Source of the DNA: Streptomyces sp. TP-A0356
GTDB taxonomy: Bacteria; Actinomycetota; Actinomycetes; Streptomycetales; Streptomycetaceae
Direction of reading: 5' to 3'
Assembly (NCBI RefSeq): GCF_001417775.1
Contig: NZ_BBZJ01000028.1
Span: 186,001-250,000 of the forward strand
Length of the DNA: 64,000 nucleotides
Both the position numbers and the translations under genes were made by a program. The notes beneath the pieces are model-generated. The model had not been told where the DNA came from. It worked only from the letters and a program-made list of their open reading frames with translations, and did not search any database. Below, piece after piece: positions 43,509-52,540 of this stretch. How positions within the stretch are numbered: the stretch's first letter is position 1; every line of letters begins with the position of its first letter.

Positions 43509-45634
43509 GCACCACCGCTGAGCTGTTGAAGGGTGCGGCCGAGCTGTTCCCGGACGAGGTCGTCACCCAGGCGCACGTACGCCACCTCGACCTGCCGTCG
43601 GGCGCGGGCCGTTTCGCCCTGATCACGCTGGACAACGGCTTCGACCACACCAAGCCGACCACCTTCGGCCCGGCTTCGCTGGCAAACCTCAACACGGCGA
43701 TCGACCAGGTCGAGAAGGAGGCCGCGGCCGGCGAGATCGTCGGTGTCGGCATCACCGGCAAGCCCTTCATCTTCGCGGTCGGCGCCGACCTCAAGGGCGT
43801 CGAGCTGCTGAAGAAGCACGAGGAAGCGCTGGCCATCGGCAAGGGCGGCCACGAGGTCTTCAAGCGCCTGGCGTCGCTGGCGGTCCCGACCTTCGCGTAC
43901 TACAACGGCGCGGCGATGGGCGGCGGCGTCGAGGTCGGCCTGCACTGCAGCTACCGCACGGTGTCCGCGGCCCTCCCGGCGTTCTCCCTCCCCGAGGTGT
44001 TCCTGGGCCTGGTCCCGGGCTGGGGCGGCTGCACGCTGCTGCCGAACCTGATCGGCGCCGACAGGGCCGTCTCGGTCATCGTCGAGAACTCCCTCAACCA
44101 GAACAAGCAGCTCAAGGGCGCCCAGGTCTACGAACTGGGCATCGCCGACGCCCTCTTCGAGGGGGCCGACTTCCTCGAGCAGTCGCTGATCTGGACGGCG
44201 TCCGTCCTCAAGGGCGAGATCGTCGTCGACCGCCCGGTGGTCGACCGCGGCGAGGCCTGGGACCAGGCCGTCGAGCGCGGCCGCTTCATCGCCGACGGCA
44301 AGGTGCACGGCGCGGCTCCGGCCGCCTACCGCGCCCTCGACATCATCGCCGCGGCGAAGAACGGCGACCTGCAGCAGGGCTACGACGCCGAGGACCAGGC
44401 CCTCGCGGACCTGATCATGGGCGGCGAACTGCGCGCGGGCATCTACGCGTTCAACCTCGTCCAGAAGCGCGGCAAGCGCCCCGCGGGTGCCCCGGACAAG
44501 AGCCTGGCGCGCCCGGTGACGAAGGTCGGCGTGGTCGGCGCCGGCCTGATGGCCAGCCAGCTCGCCCTGCTCTTCCTGCGCCGCCTGGAGGTTCCGGTCG
44601 TCCTCACGGACATCGACCAGGAGCGCGTCGACAAGGGTGTGGGCTACGTCCACGCCGAGATCGACAAGCTGCTCGGCAAGGGCCGTATCAACCAGGACAA
44701 GGCCAACCGCCTCAAGGCGCTGGTCACCGGTGTCCTGGACAAGGCCGAGGGCTTCGCGGACGCGGACTTCGTCATCGAGGCCGTGTTCGAGGAGATCGGC
44801 GTCAAGCAGCAGGTGTTCGCCGAGGTCGAGGCGGTCGCCCCGGCGCACGCGATCCTCGCCACCAACACCTCCTCCCTCTCGGTCACCGAGATGGCGTCGA
44901 AGCTGAAGCACCCCGAGCGGGTCGTCGGCTTCCACTTCTTCAACCCGGTCGCGGTGCTGCCGCTGCTCGAGATCGTCCGCGGTGAGAAGACCGACGAGGC
45001 GTCGCTGGCCACGGCGTTCGCCGTCGCCAAGAAGCTGAAGAAGACGGCGGTGCTGGTGAAGGACGCCCCGGCGTTCGTCGTCAACCGCATCCTCACCCGC
45101 TTCATGGGCGAGATCCAGAACGTCATCGACGAGGGCACCCCGGTCGAGGTCGCCGAGAAGGCGATCGAGCCGCTGGGCCTGCCGATGTCCCCGCTGGTGC
45201 TCCTTGAGCTGGTCGGCCCGGCGATCGGCCTGCACGTCTCCGAGACGCTGCACGGCGCCTTCCCGGACCGCTTCAAGGTCTCTGCGAACCTCAAGGCGGT
45301 CGTCGAGGCGGGCAAGCGCGGCTTCTACGTCTACGACAGCGGCAAGCCGGAGCTGGACCCGGAGGTCGCCGCGCTCCTGAGGCAGGGCGACACGGTCCTG
45401 ACCGAGGAGCAGGTTCGCGCCCGCGTCCTGGACGCGGTCGCCCAGGAGATCGGCCTGATGCTCGACGAGGGCGTCGTCGCGGAGGCCCAGGACATCGACC
45501 TCTGCCTGATCACGGGCGCCGGCTGGCCCTTCCACCTGGGCGGCATCACGCCGTACCTGGACCGCGAGGGTGTCTCCGAGCGTGTGAACGGCAAGAAGTT
45601 CCTGGCCCCGGGCGTGGCCGGCGTCCCGGCGTAG
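43505..45634 (+). CDS. fadB: Fatty-acid oxidation complex alpha subunit (enoyl-CoA hydratase/3-hydroxyacyl-CoA dehydrogenase)
   Basis: 709 residues from GTG 43505 (GTGA overlap with fadA). N-terminal crotonase domain (YYNGAAMGGGVEVGLH; FSLPEVFLGLVPGWGG with the catalytic Glu). NAD-binding dehydrogenase domain from about 340 (KVGVVGAGLMASQLALLF, where the common GxMGxGIA reads GLMASQLA), catalytic His in VGFHFFNPV and NRILTRFMGE. Same reaction pair as FadB/FadJ. Confidence 0.95.
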   Translation: MSTTAELLKGAAELFPDEVVTQAHVRHLDLPSGAGRFALITLDNGFDHTKPTTFGPASLANLNTAIDQVEKEAAAGEIVGVGITGKPFIFAVGADLKGVELLKKHEEALAIGKGGHEVFKRLASLAVPTFAYYNGAAMGGGVEVGLHCSYRTVSAALPAFSLPEVFLGLVPGWGGCTLLPNLIGADRAVSVIVENSLNQNKQLKGAQVYELGIADALFEGADFLEQSLIWTASVLKGEIVVDRPVVDRGEAWDQAVERGRFIADGKVHGAAPAAYRALDIIAAAKNGDLQQGYDAEDQALADLIMGGELRAGIYAFNLVQKRGKRPAGAPDKSLARPVTKVGVVGAGLMASQLALLFLRRLEVPVVLTDIDQERVDKGVGYVHAEIDKLLGKGRINQDKANRLKALVTGVLDKAEGFADADFVIEAVFEEIGVKQQVFAEVEAVAPAHAILATNTSSLSVTEMASKLKHPERVVGFHFFNPVAVLPLLEIVRGEKTDEASLATAFAVAKKLKKTAVLVKDAPAFVVNRILTRFMGEIQNVIDEGTPVEVAEKAIEPLGLPMSPLVLLELVGPAIGLHVSETLHGAFPDRFKVSANLKAVVEAGKRGFYVYDSGKPELDPEVAALLRQGDTVLTEEQVRARVLDAVAQEIGLMLDEGVVAEAQDIDLCLITGAGWPFHLGGITPYLDREGVSERVNGKKFLAPGVAGVPA

Positions 45635-45651
45635 GCCTCGTAGGACCCGAA

Positions 45652-45685
45652 GGTGCCCGGCTCACCCTCCGGTGGGCCGGGCACC
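45652..45685 (+). terminator. Terminator of fadA-fadB
   Basis: GGTGCCCGGCTCACC pairs with GGTGGGCCGGGCACC, 15 bp with one G-U wobble, CTCC loop, 17 bases after the stop. Confidence 0.88.
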
Positions 45686-45798
45686 GGCGTGTGCGTGCCG
45701 GTTCAGACCACCGTGACCGGACGCTGGGCGAGCCGAGCCTGACGGCGCCCGGCGCCGTCATCCCGGGGCGGGCCCCGGGCTCGTGCCACCCTTGGTCC

Positions 45799-46200
45799 AT
45801 GGACCAGGACGCCCCGCCCCTAGTGATCGTCGACGCCGCGAACGTGGTCGGGTCCGTGCCCGACGGGTGGTGGCGGGACCGGCGGGGCGCCACCGAGCGC
45901 CTGCGGGACCGGCTCGTGCGGGTGGCCGAGGAGGGGCTGCCGGGTCATGCGGGCCCGTTGGAGGTGGTCCTCGTGGTCGAGGGCGCGGCACGCGGGGTGG
46001 AGTCCCTGCCCGGCGTACGGGTGGAGGCGGCGCCCGGCAGCGGTGACGACCGCATCGTCGAGCTGGTCGCCGAGGCCGGGGACCGTCCCGTGGTGGTCGT
46101 CACGGCGGACCGTGAGCTGCGGCGCCGGGTGCGGGAACTGGGCGCCGAGGTCACGGGCCCACGCACCGTACGCGACGACCTGCCGCCGGATCGCGCCTAG
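45799..46200 (+). CDS. NYN/PIN-like domain protein
   Basis: 133 residues from ATG 45799; CACCCT six bases upstream suggests a leaderless start. PLVIVDAANVVGSVPDGWW carries the acidic first strand of NYN/PIN nucleases, and SGDDRIVELVAEAGDRPVVVVTADRELRRRV in parts gives the GDDxIV and VTAD acid positions. Probable RNase; target unknown. Its TAG stop is the outer end of the adjacent MITE, so the original C-terminus may have been different. Confidence 0.75.
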   Translation: MDQDAPPLVIVDAANVVGSVPDGWWRDRRGATERLRDRLVRVAEEGLPGHAGPLEVVLVVEGAARGVESLPGVRVEAAPGSGDDRIVELVAEAGDRPVVVVTADRELRRRVRELGAEVTGPRTVRDDLPPDRA

Positions 46201-46364
46201 TGCTGTGGCCGGAAAGGTGTGCCGGGAAGCTCGCGGCGTCCGGTGCGGTGCATCGCAAGGCGGAGCGTCGCCCGCGTACTGGATGTACTCGGGCGATGCG
46301 ACAACGCGGCGAGGTGCCGTGCCGGGCGTCGCGAGCCGGTGAACCTTTCCGGTCGCAGCACTAG
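46197..46364. mobile_element. MITE-like palindromic element, 168 bp
   Basis: Terminal inverted repeats start CTAGTGCTGTGGCCGGAAAG (46197) and end at 46364 with CTAG; 20 of 22 end positions match. The interior is also imperfectly self-complementary (ATCGCAAGGCGG versus CGGGCGATGCGACAACG; apex near 46280). No coding capacity. I recall very similar repeats in many Streptomyces genomes, moved in trans by an unknown transposase. Confidence 0.8.
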
Positions 46365-46428
46365 GGACCCTTCTGACGGATCTCCGCGGCGTCGCCCCGG
46401 GGACGGCATTGGCTCCTCCGCGGCCGTG

Positions 46429-47922
46429 TCACCTCGTCGCGCGTGGCTGCTCCTCGCGGCCCACACGGCTGTGCGAGCGTCCGTAGAGGAAGTACACGAC
46501 GAAGCCGATGGCCAGCCAGATGGCGAACCGCAGCCAGGTCTCGGCGGGCAGGTTCACCATCAGCCACAACGAGGCGCACACGGACAGGATCGGCACCACC
46601 GGGACGAACGGGGTACGGAAGGCGCGGTGCAGATCGGGGCGGCTCCGGCGCAGGATGACGACACCGATCGCGACGACGATGAAGGCGAAGAGCGTGCCGA
46701 TGTTGACCAGTTCGGCGAGTGCGCTGAGGCTGGTGAAGCCCGCGACGACGGCGATGACCACACCGAGCAGGATGGTGGGCCGGTGGGGGGTCCTGAAGCG
46801 CGGGTGGACGCTGGAGAAGAAGCGGGGAAGCAGTCCGTCACGGCTCATCGCGAAGAACACCCGGGTCTGGCCGAGCAGCAGGATCAGGCACACCGTCGTC
46901 AGGCCGATGGCGGCGCCGAAGCTGATCACGCCCGCGTACCAGGGGTGCCCGACGGCCTTGAACGCGTCGGCGAGCGGGGCGTCCACGGACAGGTCCGAGT
47001 ACTTCTCCATGCCCGTCACGACGATCGACACGGCGACGTACAGCGTGGTGCAGATGAAGAGGGAGCCGAGGATGCCGCGCGGCATGTCGCGCTGCGGGTT
47101 CCTGGTCTCCTCGGCCGTGGTCGCCACGATGTCGAACCCGATGAAGGCGAAGAAGACGACGGACGCGGCGGTGAAGATCCCCATCACGCCGTAGTTGGAC
47201 GGCGCCCAGCCGGCCATCAGCTGGATGAGCGGGGCCTTGAGACTGCTGCCCGCCTGCACCAGTTGCGCCTTCGGGATGAACGGCTTGTAGTTCTCGCTCC
47301 TGACGAAGAAGGCACCCGCGATGATCACGATCAGCACCACGGCCACCTTGATGGCGACGACCAGCCGGGTCACCCGGGCCGAGAGCCTCATACCGAGGAC
47401 GAGGATGCCGGTGAGCACGAGCACGAGCGCGGCGGCGAGGATGTCGAAGCCGAACCCGTGCGCCCCTTCCCGGCTGCCCAGATAGGCGGGCAGGTGCCAG
47501 CCGGCGGTGTCCAGCAGCGAGCCGACGTACCCGGACCAGCCGACGGCGACCACCGCCGTGCCGAGCGCGAACTCCAGGACCAGGTCCCAGCCGATGATCC
47601 AGGCGGGCAGCTCGCCGAGCGTGGCGTACGCGAACGTGTACGCCGATCCCGCGACCGGGACCGTGGAGGCGAACTCGGCGTAGCAGAGCGCGGCGAGCGC
47701 GCAGACGACGCCGGCGACGACGAAGGAGACGGCGACGGCGGGGCCCGCGTTCTCCTTGGCGACCTTGCCGGTCAGCACGAAGATGCCGGTGCCGATGATG
47801 ACACCGACGCCGAACACGGTCAGATCCAGGGCGGAGAGGGTCTTCTTGAGCGCGTGCTCCGGTTCCTCGGTGTCCCGGATCGACTGTTCGACGTTCTTCG
47901 TCCGGAAGAGGGTTCTGCTCAC
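46429..47922 (-). CDS. Amino-acid permease (APC superfamily, cationic-type)
   Basis: 497 residues from GTG 47922 (VSRTLFRTKNVEQS), with GGGAGG upstream; an in-frame ATG at 47952 is possible. About 12-14 TM segments. FGVGVIIGTGIFVLTG in TM1 and FIGFDIVATTAEETRNPQRDMPRGI are signatures of the cationic amino-acid transporter branch. Exact substrate unknown. Cytoplasmic N-terminus with EEPEHALKKTL. Confidence 0.9.
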   Translation of the reverse strand: MSRTLFRTKNVEQSIRDTEEPEHALKKTLSALDLTVFGVGVIIGTGIFVLTGKVAKENAGPAVAVSFVVAGVVCALAALCYAEFASTVPVAGSAYTFAYATLGELPAWIIGWDLVLEFALGTAVVAVGWSGYVGSLLDTAGWHLPAYLGSREGAHGFGFDILAAALVLVLTGILVLGMRLSARVTRLVVAIKVAVVLIVIIAGAFFVRSENYKPFIPKAQLVQAGSSLKAPLIQLMAGWAPSNYGVMGIFTAASVVFFAFIGFDIVATTAEETRNPQRDMPRGILGSLFICTTLYVAVSIVVTGMEKYSDLSVDAPLADAFKAVGHPWYAGVISFGAAIGLTTVCLILLLGQTRVFFAMSRDGLLPRFFSSVHPRFRTPHRPTILLGVVIAVVAGFTSLSALAELVNIGTLFAFIVVAIGVVILRRSRPDLHRAFRTPFVPVVPILSVCASLWLMVNLPAETWLRFAIWLAIGFVVYFLYGRSHSRVGREEQPRATR

Positions 47923-48069
47923 GGGCCTGCCTCCCACGCTTGTCGTCCCCGACATGATCGAGAGGGTGCCTAGTCCGTGTGCCCCGGAACGGGTGGATTC
48001 ACGCAGATGGGCCGGTCGCACCACCGTAAAGGACGGGGGCAACCGGCCCAGGCGGACCATCCGGTCGCA

Positions 48070-50004
48070 TCAGTCGCGTGCGGGCTCCACCGAGTCCACG
48101 GCGTGCGTGGCGCTCGTACGGGCGAACCGGCCGTCGAGCTTGGCGACGAGCCCGGTGACCTGGCGGGCGATGTCCGGCGCGGTCAGCCCGATCTCCGCCA
48201 GGACCTCCTTGCGGGAGGCGTGGTCGAGGAAGCGGGGCGGGATGCCGAAGTCGCGCAGCGGTACGTCCACGCCCGCGTCGCGCAGGGCCTGGGCGATCGC
48301 CGAACCGACACCGCCGACGCGGGAGTTGTCCTCGACGGTGACGACCACGCGGTGCCGCTCGGCGAGCGGGGCGAGCGCCTCGTCGACCGGCTTGACCCAG
48401 CGCGGGTCGACGACGGTGGTGGAGATGCCCTGCTTGTCGAGGAGCCCGGCGATCTCCAGGCACATGGGCGCGAGCGCGCCCACGGACACCAGCAGCACGT
48501 CCGGTACGGCGGCGTCCGCCTTGCGCAGGACGTCCATGCCGCCGACCGTGCCGACGGCGGGGACGGCAGGTCCGACGACACCCTTGGAGTAGCGCAGCAC
48601 CGTCGGCGCGTCGTCGACGTCGACGGCCTCGCGCAGCTGGGCGCGCAGCTGTTCGGCGTCGCGCGGGGCGGCGATCCTCAGGCCCGGCACGACCTGGAGC
48701 ATCGACATGTCCCACATGCCGTTGTGCGAGGCGCCGTCGTCACCGGTGACGCCCGCCCGGTCGAGCACGAAGGTCACCCCGCACCTGTGCAGTGCCACGT
48801 CCATGAGGACCTGGTCGAAGGCGCGGTTGAGGAAGGTGGCGTACACCGCGAAGACGGGGTGCACTCCGCCGGTGGCGAGGCCGGCCGCGGAGACCGCGCC
48901 GTGCTGCTCGGCGATGCCGACGTCGTAGATGCGGTCCGGGAAGGCGTCGGCGAACTTCTTCAGGCCCACCGGCTGCAGCATCGCCGCGGTGATGGCGACG
49001 ACGTCCTTGCGCTCACGGCCGAGCTTCACCATCTCGTCGCCGAAGACGGAGGTCCAGCTGGCGGCGGCCGCCTTGATGGGCAGTCCGGTGTCGGGGTGGA
49101 TGGGACCGATGCCGTGGAAGCGGTCGGCCTCGTCCTGCTCGGCGGGCTTGTAGCCGCGGCCCTTCTCGGTGAGGCAGTGCACGATGACCGGCCCGCCGAA
49201 CCGCTTGGCGCGGGACAGCGCGGACTCCAGGGCCTCGATGTTGTGGCCGTCGATCGGACCGACGTACTTCAGGCCCAGGTCCTCGAACATGCCCTGCGGG
49301 GCGATGAAGTCCTTCAGGCCCTTCTTGGCGCCGTGCAGGGTCTCGTAGAGGGGCTTGCCGACGACGGGCGTGCGCTCCAGCAGGTCCTTGCCGCGGGCCA
49401 GGAAGCGCTCGTAGCCGTCCGTGGTGCGCAGGGTGGCCAGATGGTTCGCGAGACCGCCGATCGTGGGGGCGTAGGAGCGCTCGTTGTCGTTGACGACGAT
49501 GACCAGCGGGCGGTCCTTGGCGTCCGCGATGTTGTTGAGCGCCTCCCAGGCCATGCCGCCGGTGAGCGCGCCGTCACCGATGACGGCGACGACGCGGCTG
49601 TCGCGTTCGAGGAGCTGGTTGGCCTTGGCCAGGCCGTCTGCCCAGCCGAGGACCGTGGAGGCGTGCGAGTTCTCGATGATGTCGTGCTCGGACTCGGCGC
49701 GCGAAGGGTAACCGGACAGACCGCCCTTGCTGCGCAGCCCGGAGAAGTCCTGACGGCCGGTGAGCAGCTTGTGGACGTAGGCCTGGTGGCCGGTGTCGAA
49801 GAGAACCTTGTCCCTGGGCGAGTCGAAGACACGGTGCAGGGCGATGGTGAGCTCGACCACACCGAGGTTGGGGCCGAGGTGGCCGCCGGTCTTGGACACG
49901 GCGTCGACGAGGAAGGTCCGGATCTCCTCTGCCAGCTGGTCCAGCTGCTCCAGGCTGAGCCGGTCCAGATCGCGCGGTCCCCTGATGCGGGTCAGCAGCG
50001 GCAC
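48070..50004 (-). CDS. dxs: 1-deoxy-D-xylulose-5-phosphate synthase
   Basis: 644 residues, full length. Thiamine-diphosphate enzyme that starts the MEP isoprenoid route from pyruvate and glyceraldehyde-3-phosphate. FDTGHQAYVHK, TPP-binding GDGALTGGMAWEALNN, DVGIAEQHGAVSAAGL (catalytic Glu) and DRAGVTGDDGASHNG are present. GTG 50004 (VPLLTRIRGPRDL) has AAGGAGG upstream; an ATG at 50154 adds 50 unrelated residues. Confidence 0.96.
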   Translation of the reverse strand: MPLLTRIRGPRDLDRLSLEQLDQLAEEIRTFLVDAVSKTGGHLGPNLGVVELTIALHRVFDSPRDKVLFDTGHQAYVHKLLTGRQDFSGLRSKGGLSGYPSRAESEHDIIENSHASTVLGWADGLAKANQLLERDSRVVAVIGDGALTGGMAWEALNNIADAKDRPLVIVVNDNERSYAPTIGGLANHLATLRTTDGYERFLARGKDLLERTPVVGKPLYETLHGAKKGLKDFIAPQGMFEDLGLKYVGPIDGHNIEALESALSRAKRFGGPVIVHCLTEKGRGYKPAEQDEADRFHGIGPIHPDTGLPIKAAAASWTSVFGDEMVKLGRERKDVVAITAAMLQPVGLKKFADAFPDRIYDVGIAEQHGAVSAAGLATGGVHPVFAVYATFLNRAFDQVLMDVALHRCGVTFVLDRAGVTGDDGASHNGMWDMSMLQVVPGLRIAAPRDAEQLRAQLREAVDVDDAPTVLRYSKGVVGPAVPAVGTVGGMDVLRKADAAVPDVLLVSVGALAPMCLEIAGLLDKQGISTTVVDPRWVKPVDEALAPLAERHRVVVTVEDNSRVGGVGSAIAQALRDAGVDVPLRDFGIPPRFLDHASRKEVLAEIGLTAPDIARQVTGLVAKLDGRFARTSATHAVDSVEPARD

Positions 50005-50123
50005 CCGTGCCTCCTTGCAGTAGAGCTGTGTCGAGCTTGCCGGGCCCGTCGAGTCTAATGTTCCGTCTGTGCGGATCATGGACGGCCCTCGTCTTCGGCA
50101 CGAGACTCTCGGCCGCACACGAC

Positions 50124-50155
50124 TGTGCCCGGCACCGCCATTGGTACCGGGCACA
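50124..50155 (-). terminator. Terminator between xylH and dxs
   Basis: 13-bp stem (TGTGCCCGGTACC with its partner, one mismatch) and a six-base loop, about 125 bases past the xylH stop; separates the xyl operon from dxs. Confidence 0.7.
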
Positions 50156-50280
50156 GGTCAGGGGGTCGGGCCTGCCCCGTCAGGGGCTCGGCCCGTCAGG
50201 AGCGCGAGGAACTGCGCGAGCAGCCACGGACGACCGCGGCCGACGAACTCCGCACCCCCACGGCGCTCCCGGCGGAGCGC

Positions 50281-51573
50281 TTACGCGCGACCCGCCGTCT
50301 TCTGCGTCTTGCGCGTCACCGCGTCGATGACGACCGTGGCGAGCAGCACACCACCGGTGATCATGTACTGAACCGGCGAGGCGATGCCCTCCAGGGCGAG
50401 CCCGTACTGGATCGACACGATCACCAGCACACCGAGCAGCGCGTTCCACGTACGGCCGCGCCCACCGAACAGCGACGTACCACCGATCACCGCCGCCGCG
50501 ATCGCGTTCATCAGCAGGTCACCGGCACCGGCACCCTGGTTGGCGGAGGCGATCTTCGAGGCGATGAACAGACCGCCGATCGCGGCGAACGTGCCGGAGA
50601 TCGCGAAGACCGAGATCCGGACCATGTCCACGTTGATACCGGCACGCCGGGACGCCTCGACGCTGCCACCGAGGGCGAAGATCTTCCGGCCGTACGCCGT
50701 GCGGCGCAGCACGAAGTCGGTGACCAGCAGCACGCCGATGAAGATCACCACGGCCAGCGGCAGACCCTTGTACTGGTTGTAGACGGCCGCGACGACCAAG
50801 GTGAGGATCGCCAGCAGCACGGTGCGCAGGATGGTCTCGCTCAGTGGCCGGGACGGCACACCGGCGGCCTCGCGCCGCTTGTTGCCGAAGTAGGCGCTGA
50901 GGAAGTACAGCACCGTCACCGCGACGGCGAGCCCGTAGGCGGCGGCCACGTCGGAGAAGTAGTAGCTGGTCAGCTTGGCCACGAGGCCGTCGCTGTTCAG
51001 GTTGATCGTGCCGTTGTCGCCCAGGATCTTGAGCATGAAGCCGTTCCAGAACAGCAGACCGGCCAGGGTGACCGCGAACGCCGGCACACCGATCTTCGCG
51101 AAGAAGAAGCCATGGATCGCGCCCGCGACCGTACCCGTGAGGATGGCGAGCACGAAGGCCAGCCACTCGCTCATACCGTTGGTGACGTTCAGGACGGCGA
51201 AGGTGGCGCCCGCGACACCGGAGACCGAACCCACCGACAGGTCGATCTCACCGAGCAGCAGCACGAAGACGATACCGACGGCGATCATGCCCGTGCCGAC
51301 CATGGCGACGGAGATGTCGGAGAGGTTGCCCGCCGTGAGGAAGTTGGAGTTCAGGCTCTGGAAGATGATCCAGATCACGGCCAGACCGATGACGACCGGG
51401 AGGGAGCCCAGGTCGCCGGCCTTCATCTTGCGCTTGAACTCCGTGATGTAGCCGGCGAAGCCCTGTTCGCGCACCAGCAGCCGGGGGTCGACGGCGGTGA
51501 CCGCCTGGGAGGCCGCTTCGGGGTTCTCCACGACGTGGTCCTCGGGAGGCGTGGAGGTCTTGTCGATGCTCAC
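50281..51573 (-). CDS. xylH: Xylose-type ABC transporter permease
   Basis: 430 residues from GTG 51573, overlapping the xylG stop (GTGA). About 10-12 TM segments. LLLGEIDLSVGSVSG and AIAAAVIGGTSLFGGRG are the signatures of ribose/xylose-family (CUT2) permeases. Cytoplasmic N-terminal extension of about 55 residues. Confidence 0.92.
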   Translation of the reverse strand: MSIDKTSTPPEDHVVENPEAASQAVTAVDPRLLVREQGFAGYITEFKRKMKAGDLGSLPVVIGLAVIWIIFQSLNSNFLTAGNLSDISVAMVGTGMIAVGIVFVLLLGEIDLSVGSVSGVAGATFAVLNVTNGMSEWLAFVLAILTGTVAGAIHGFFFAKIGVPAFAVTLAGLLFWNGFMLKILGDNGTINLNSDGLVAKLTSYYFSDVAAAYGLAVAVTVLYFLSAYFGNKRREAAGVPSRPLSETILRTVLLAILTLVVAAVYNQYKGLPLAVVIFIGVLLVTDFVLRRTAYGRKIFALGGSVEASRRAGINVDMVRISVFAISGTFAAIGGLFIASKIASANQGAGAGDLLMNAIAAAVIGGTSLFGGRGRTWNALLGVLVIVSIQYGLALEGIASPVQYMITGGVLLATVVIDAVTRKTQKTAGRA

Positions 51574-52352
51574 TTCTTGATCTCCCCATTGGTGCGCGCC
51601 GCACGACGGGTCACGGCGTTTTCCGTGGCGCCGGTGATGGCGGAGATGATCTCTTCCTGCGAGGTCGACTTGACCTCGAAGACGCCGTTGTTGCGTCCCA
51701 GACGCAGCACCGCCACCTTGTCGGCGACGGCCTTCACATCGGCCATGTTGTGGCTGATGAGGATCACGGCGTGACCGCGCTCCCGCAGCCGCTCCACGAG
51801 GTCGAGGACCTGCGCGGTCTGCTCGACGCCGAGGGCGGCGGTGGGCTCGTCGAGGATGACCAGCTTGGGCTCGCCGAGCATGGAGCGGGCGATGGCCACG
51901 GTCTGGCGCTGACCGCCGGAGAGCGAGGCGATCGGGATACGGACGCTGGGAATGCGGATCGACAGCGTGTCGAGCAGTTCGCGCGAGCGCCGCTCCATCT
52001 CGACCTCGTCCAGGATGCCGCGCTTGCGGAGCTCCCGGCCCAGGTAGAGGTTGCCGACGACGTCGATGTTGTCGCACAGCGCCAGGTCCTGATAGACCGT
52101 CGCGATGCCCAGGCTCTGGGCGTCGTGCGGCTTGTTGATCTGAACCGCCTTGCCTTCCCACTCGATGACGCCCTCATCGATGGGGTGCACGCCGGCGATC
52201 GTCTTGACCAGCGTGGATTTTCCGGCGCCGTTGTCGCCGACCAGGGCGACCACCTCACCGGCGTGGACCTCAAGCTCTACGTCGGTGAGCGCCTGAACGG
52301 CACCGAACCGCTTGGAGACCCCGCGCAACGCCAGCACGGGCGTAGCGGACAC
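51570..52352 (-). CDS. xylG: Xylose-type ABC transporter ATP-binding protein
   Basis: 260 residues: a single ATPase domain, half the length of E. coli XylG, which has two. Walker A GDNGAGKST, signature LSGGQRQ, Walker B VILDEPTAAL, H-loop ISHNM. GTG 52352 is chosen because AAGGAG lies nine bases upstream; an ATG three codons earlier (52361) abuts that site. Homodimer presumed. Confidence 0.92.
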   Translation of the reverse strand: MSATPVLALRGVSKRFGAVQALTDVELEVHAGEVVALVGDNGAGKSTLVKTIAGVHPIDEGVIEWEGKAVQINKPHDAQSLGIATVYQDLALCDNIDVVGNLYLGRELRKRGILDEVEMERRSRELLDTLSIRIPSVRIPIASLSGGQRQTVAIARSMLGEPKLVILDEPTAALGVEQTAQVLDLVERLRERGHAVILISHNMADVKAVADKVAVLRLGRNNGVFEVKSTSQEEIISAITGATENAVTRRAARTNGEIKK

Positions 52353-52487
52353 GTGAATCATCTCCTTCGCCGCCTGACCCGGCGGGAGGTTGTGCAGAAG
52401 TTTGGGGGGATGTTCCGTCCGGCACCCCGCGACGAGCTTGCGGGGCTGGTGAACGCGGGGCGCCGGCGGAGCCTTTGCGTGCCAGTC

Positions 52488-52521
52488 CCGTACGGAGATT
52501 CAAGGACGAATTCCCGTACGG
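52488..52521 (-). terminator. Stem-loop between xylF and xylG
   Basis: CCGTACGG-cored arms (14 bp, two mismatches) around a six-base loop within the 188-base gap after xylF. Likely a partial terminator or 3'-stabilising hairpin that allows more binding protein than membrane parts. Confidence 0.55.
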
Positions 52522-52540
52522 CGAAAGGACTTGGGGTCGC

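Noticed and set aside
43424..45535. 703-residue minus-strand frame opposite fadB
   Set aside because: Rich in Asp/Arg/Leu/Val as expected from the reverse of biased codons; no motif.
46197..46364. Possible structured RNA gene
   Set aside because: The strong self-complementarity is explained by the terminal inverted repeats of a MITE, and no promoter was seen.
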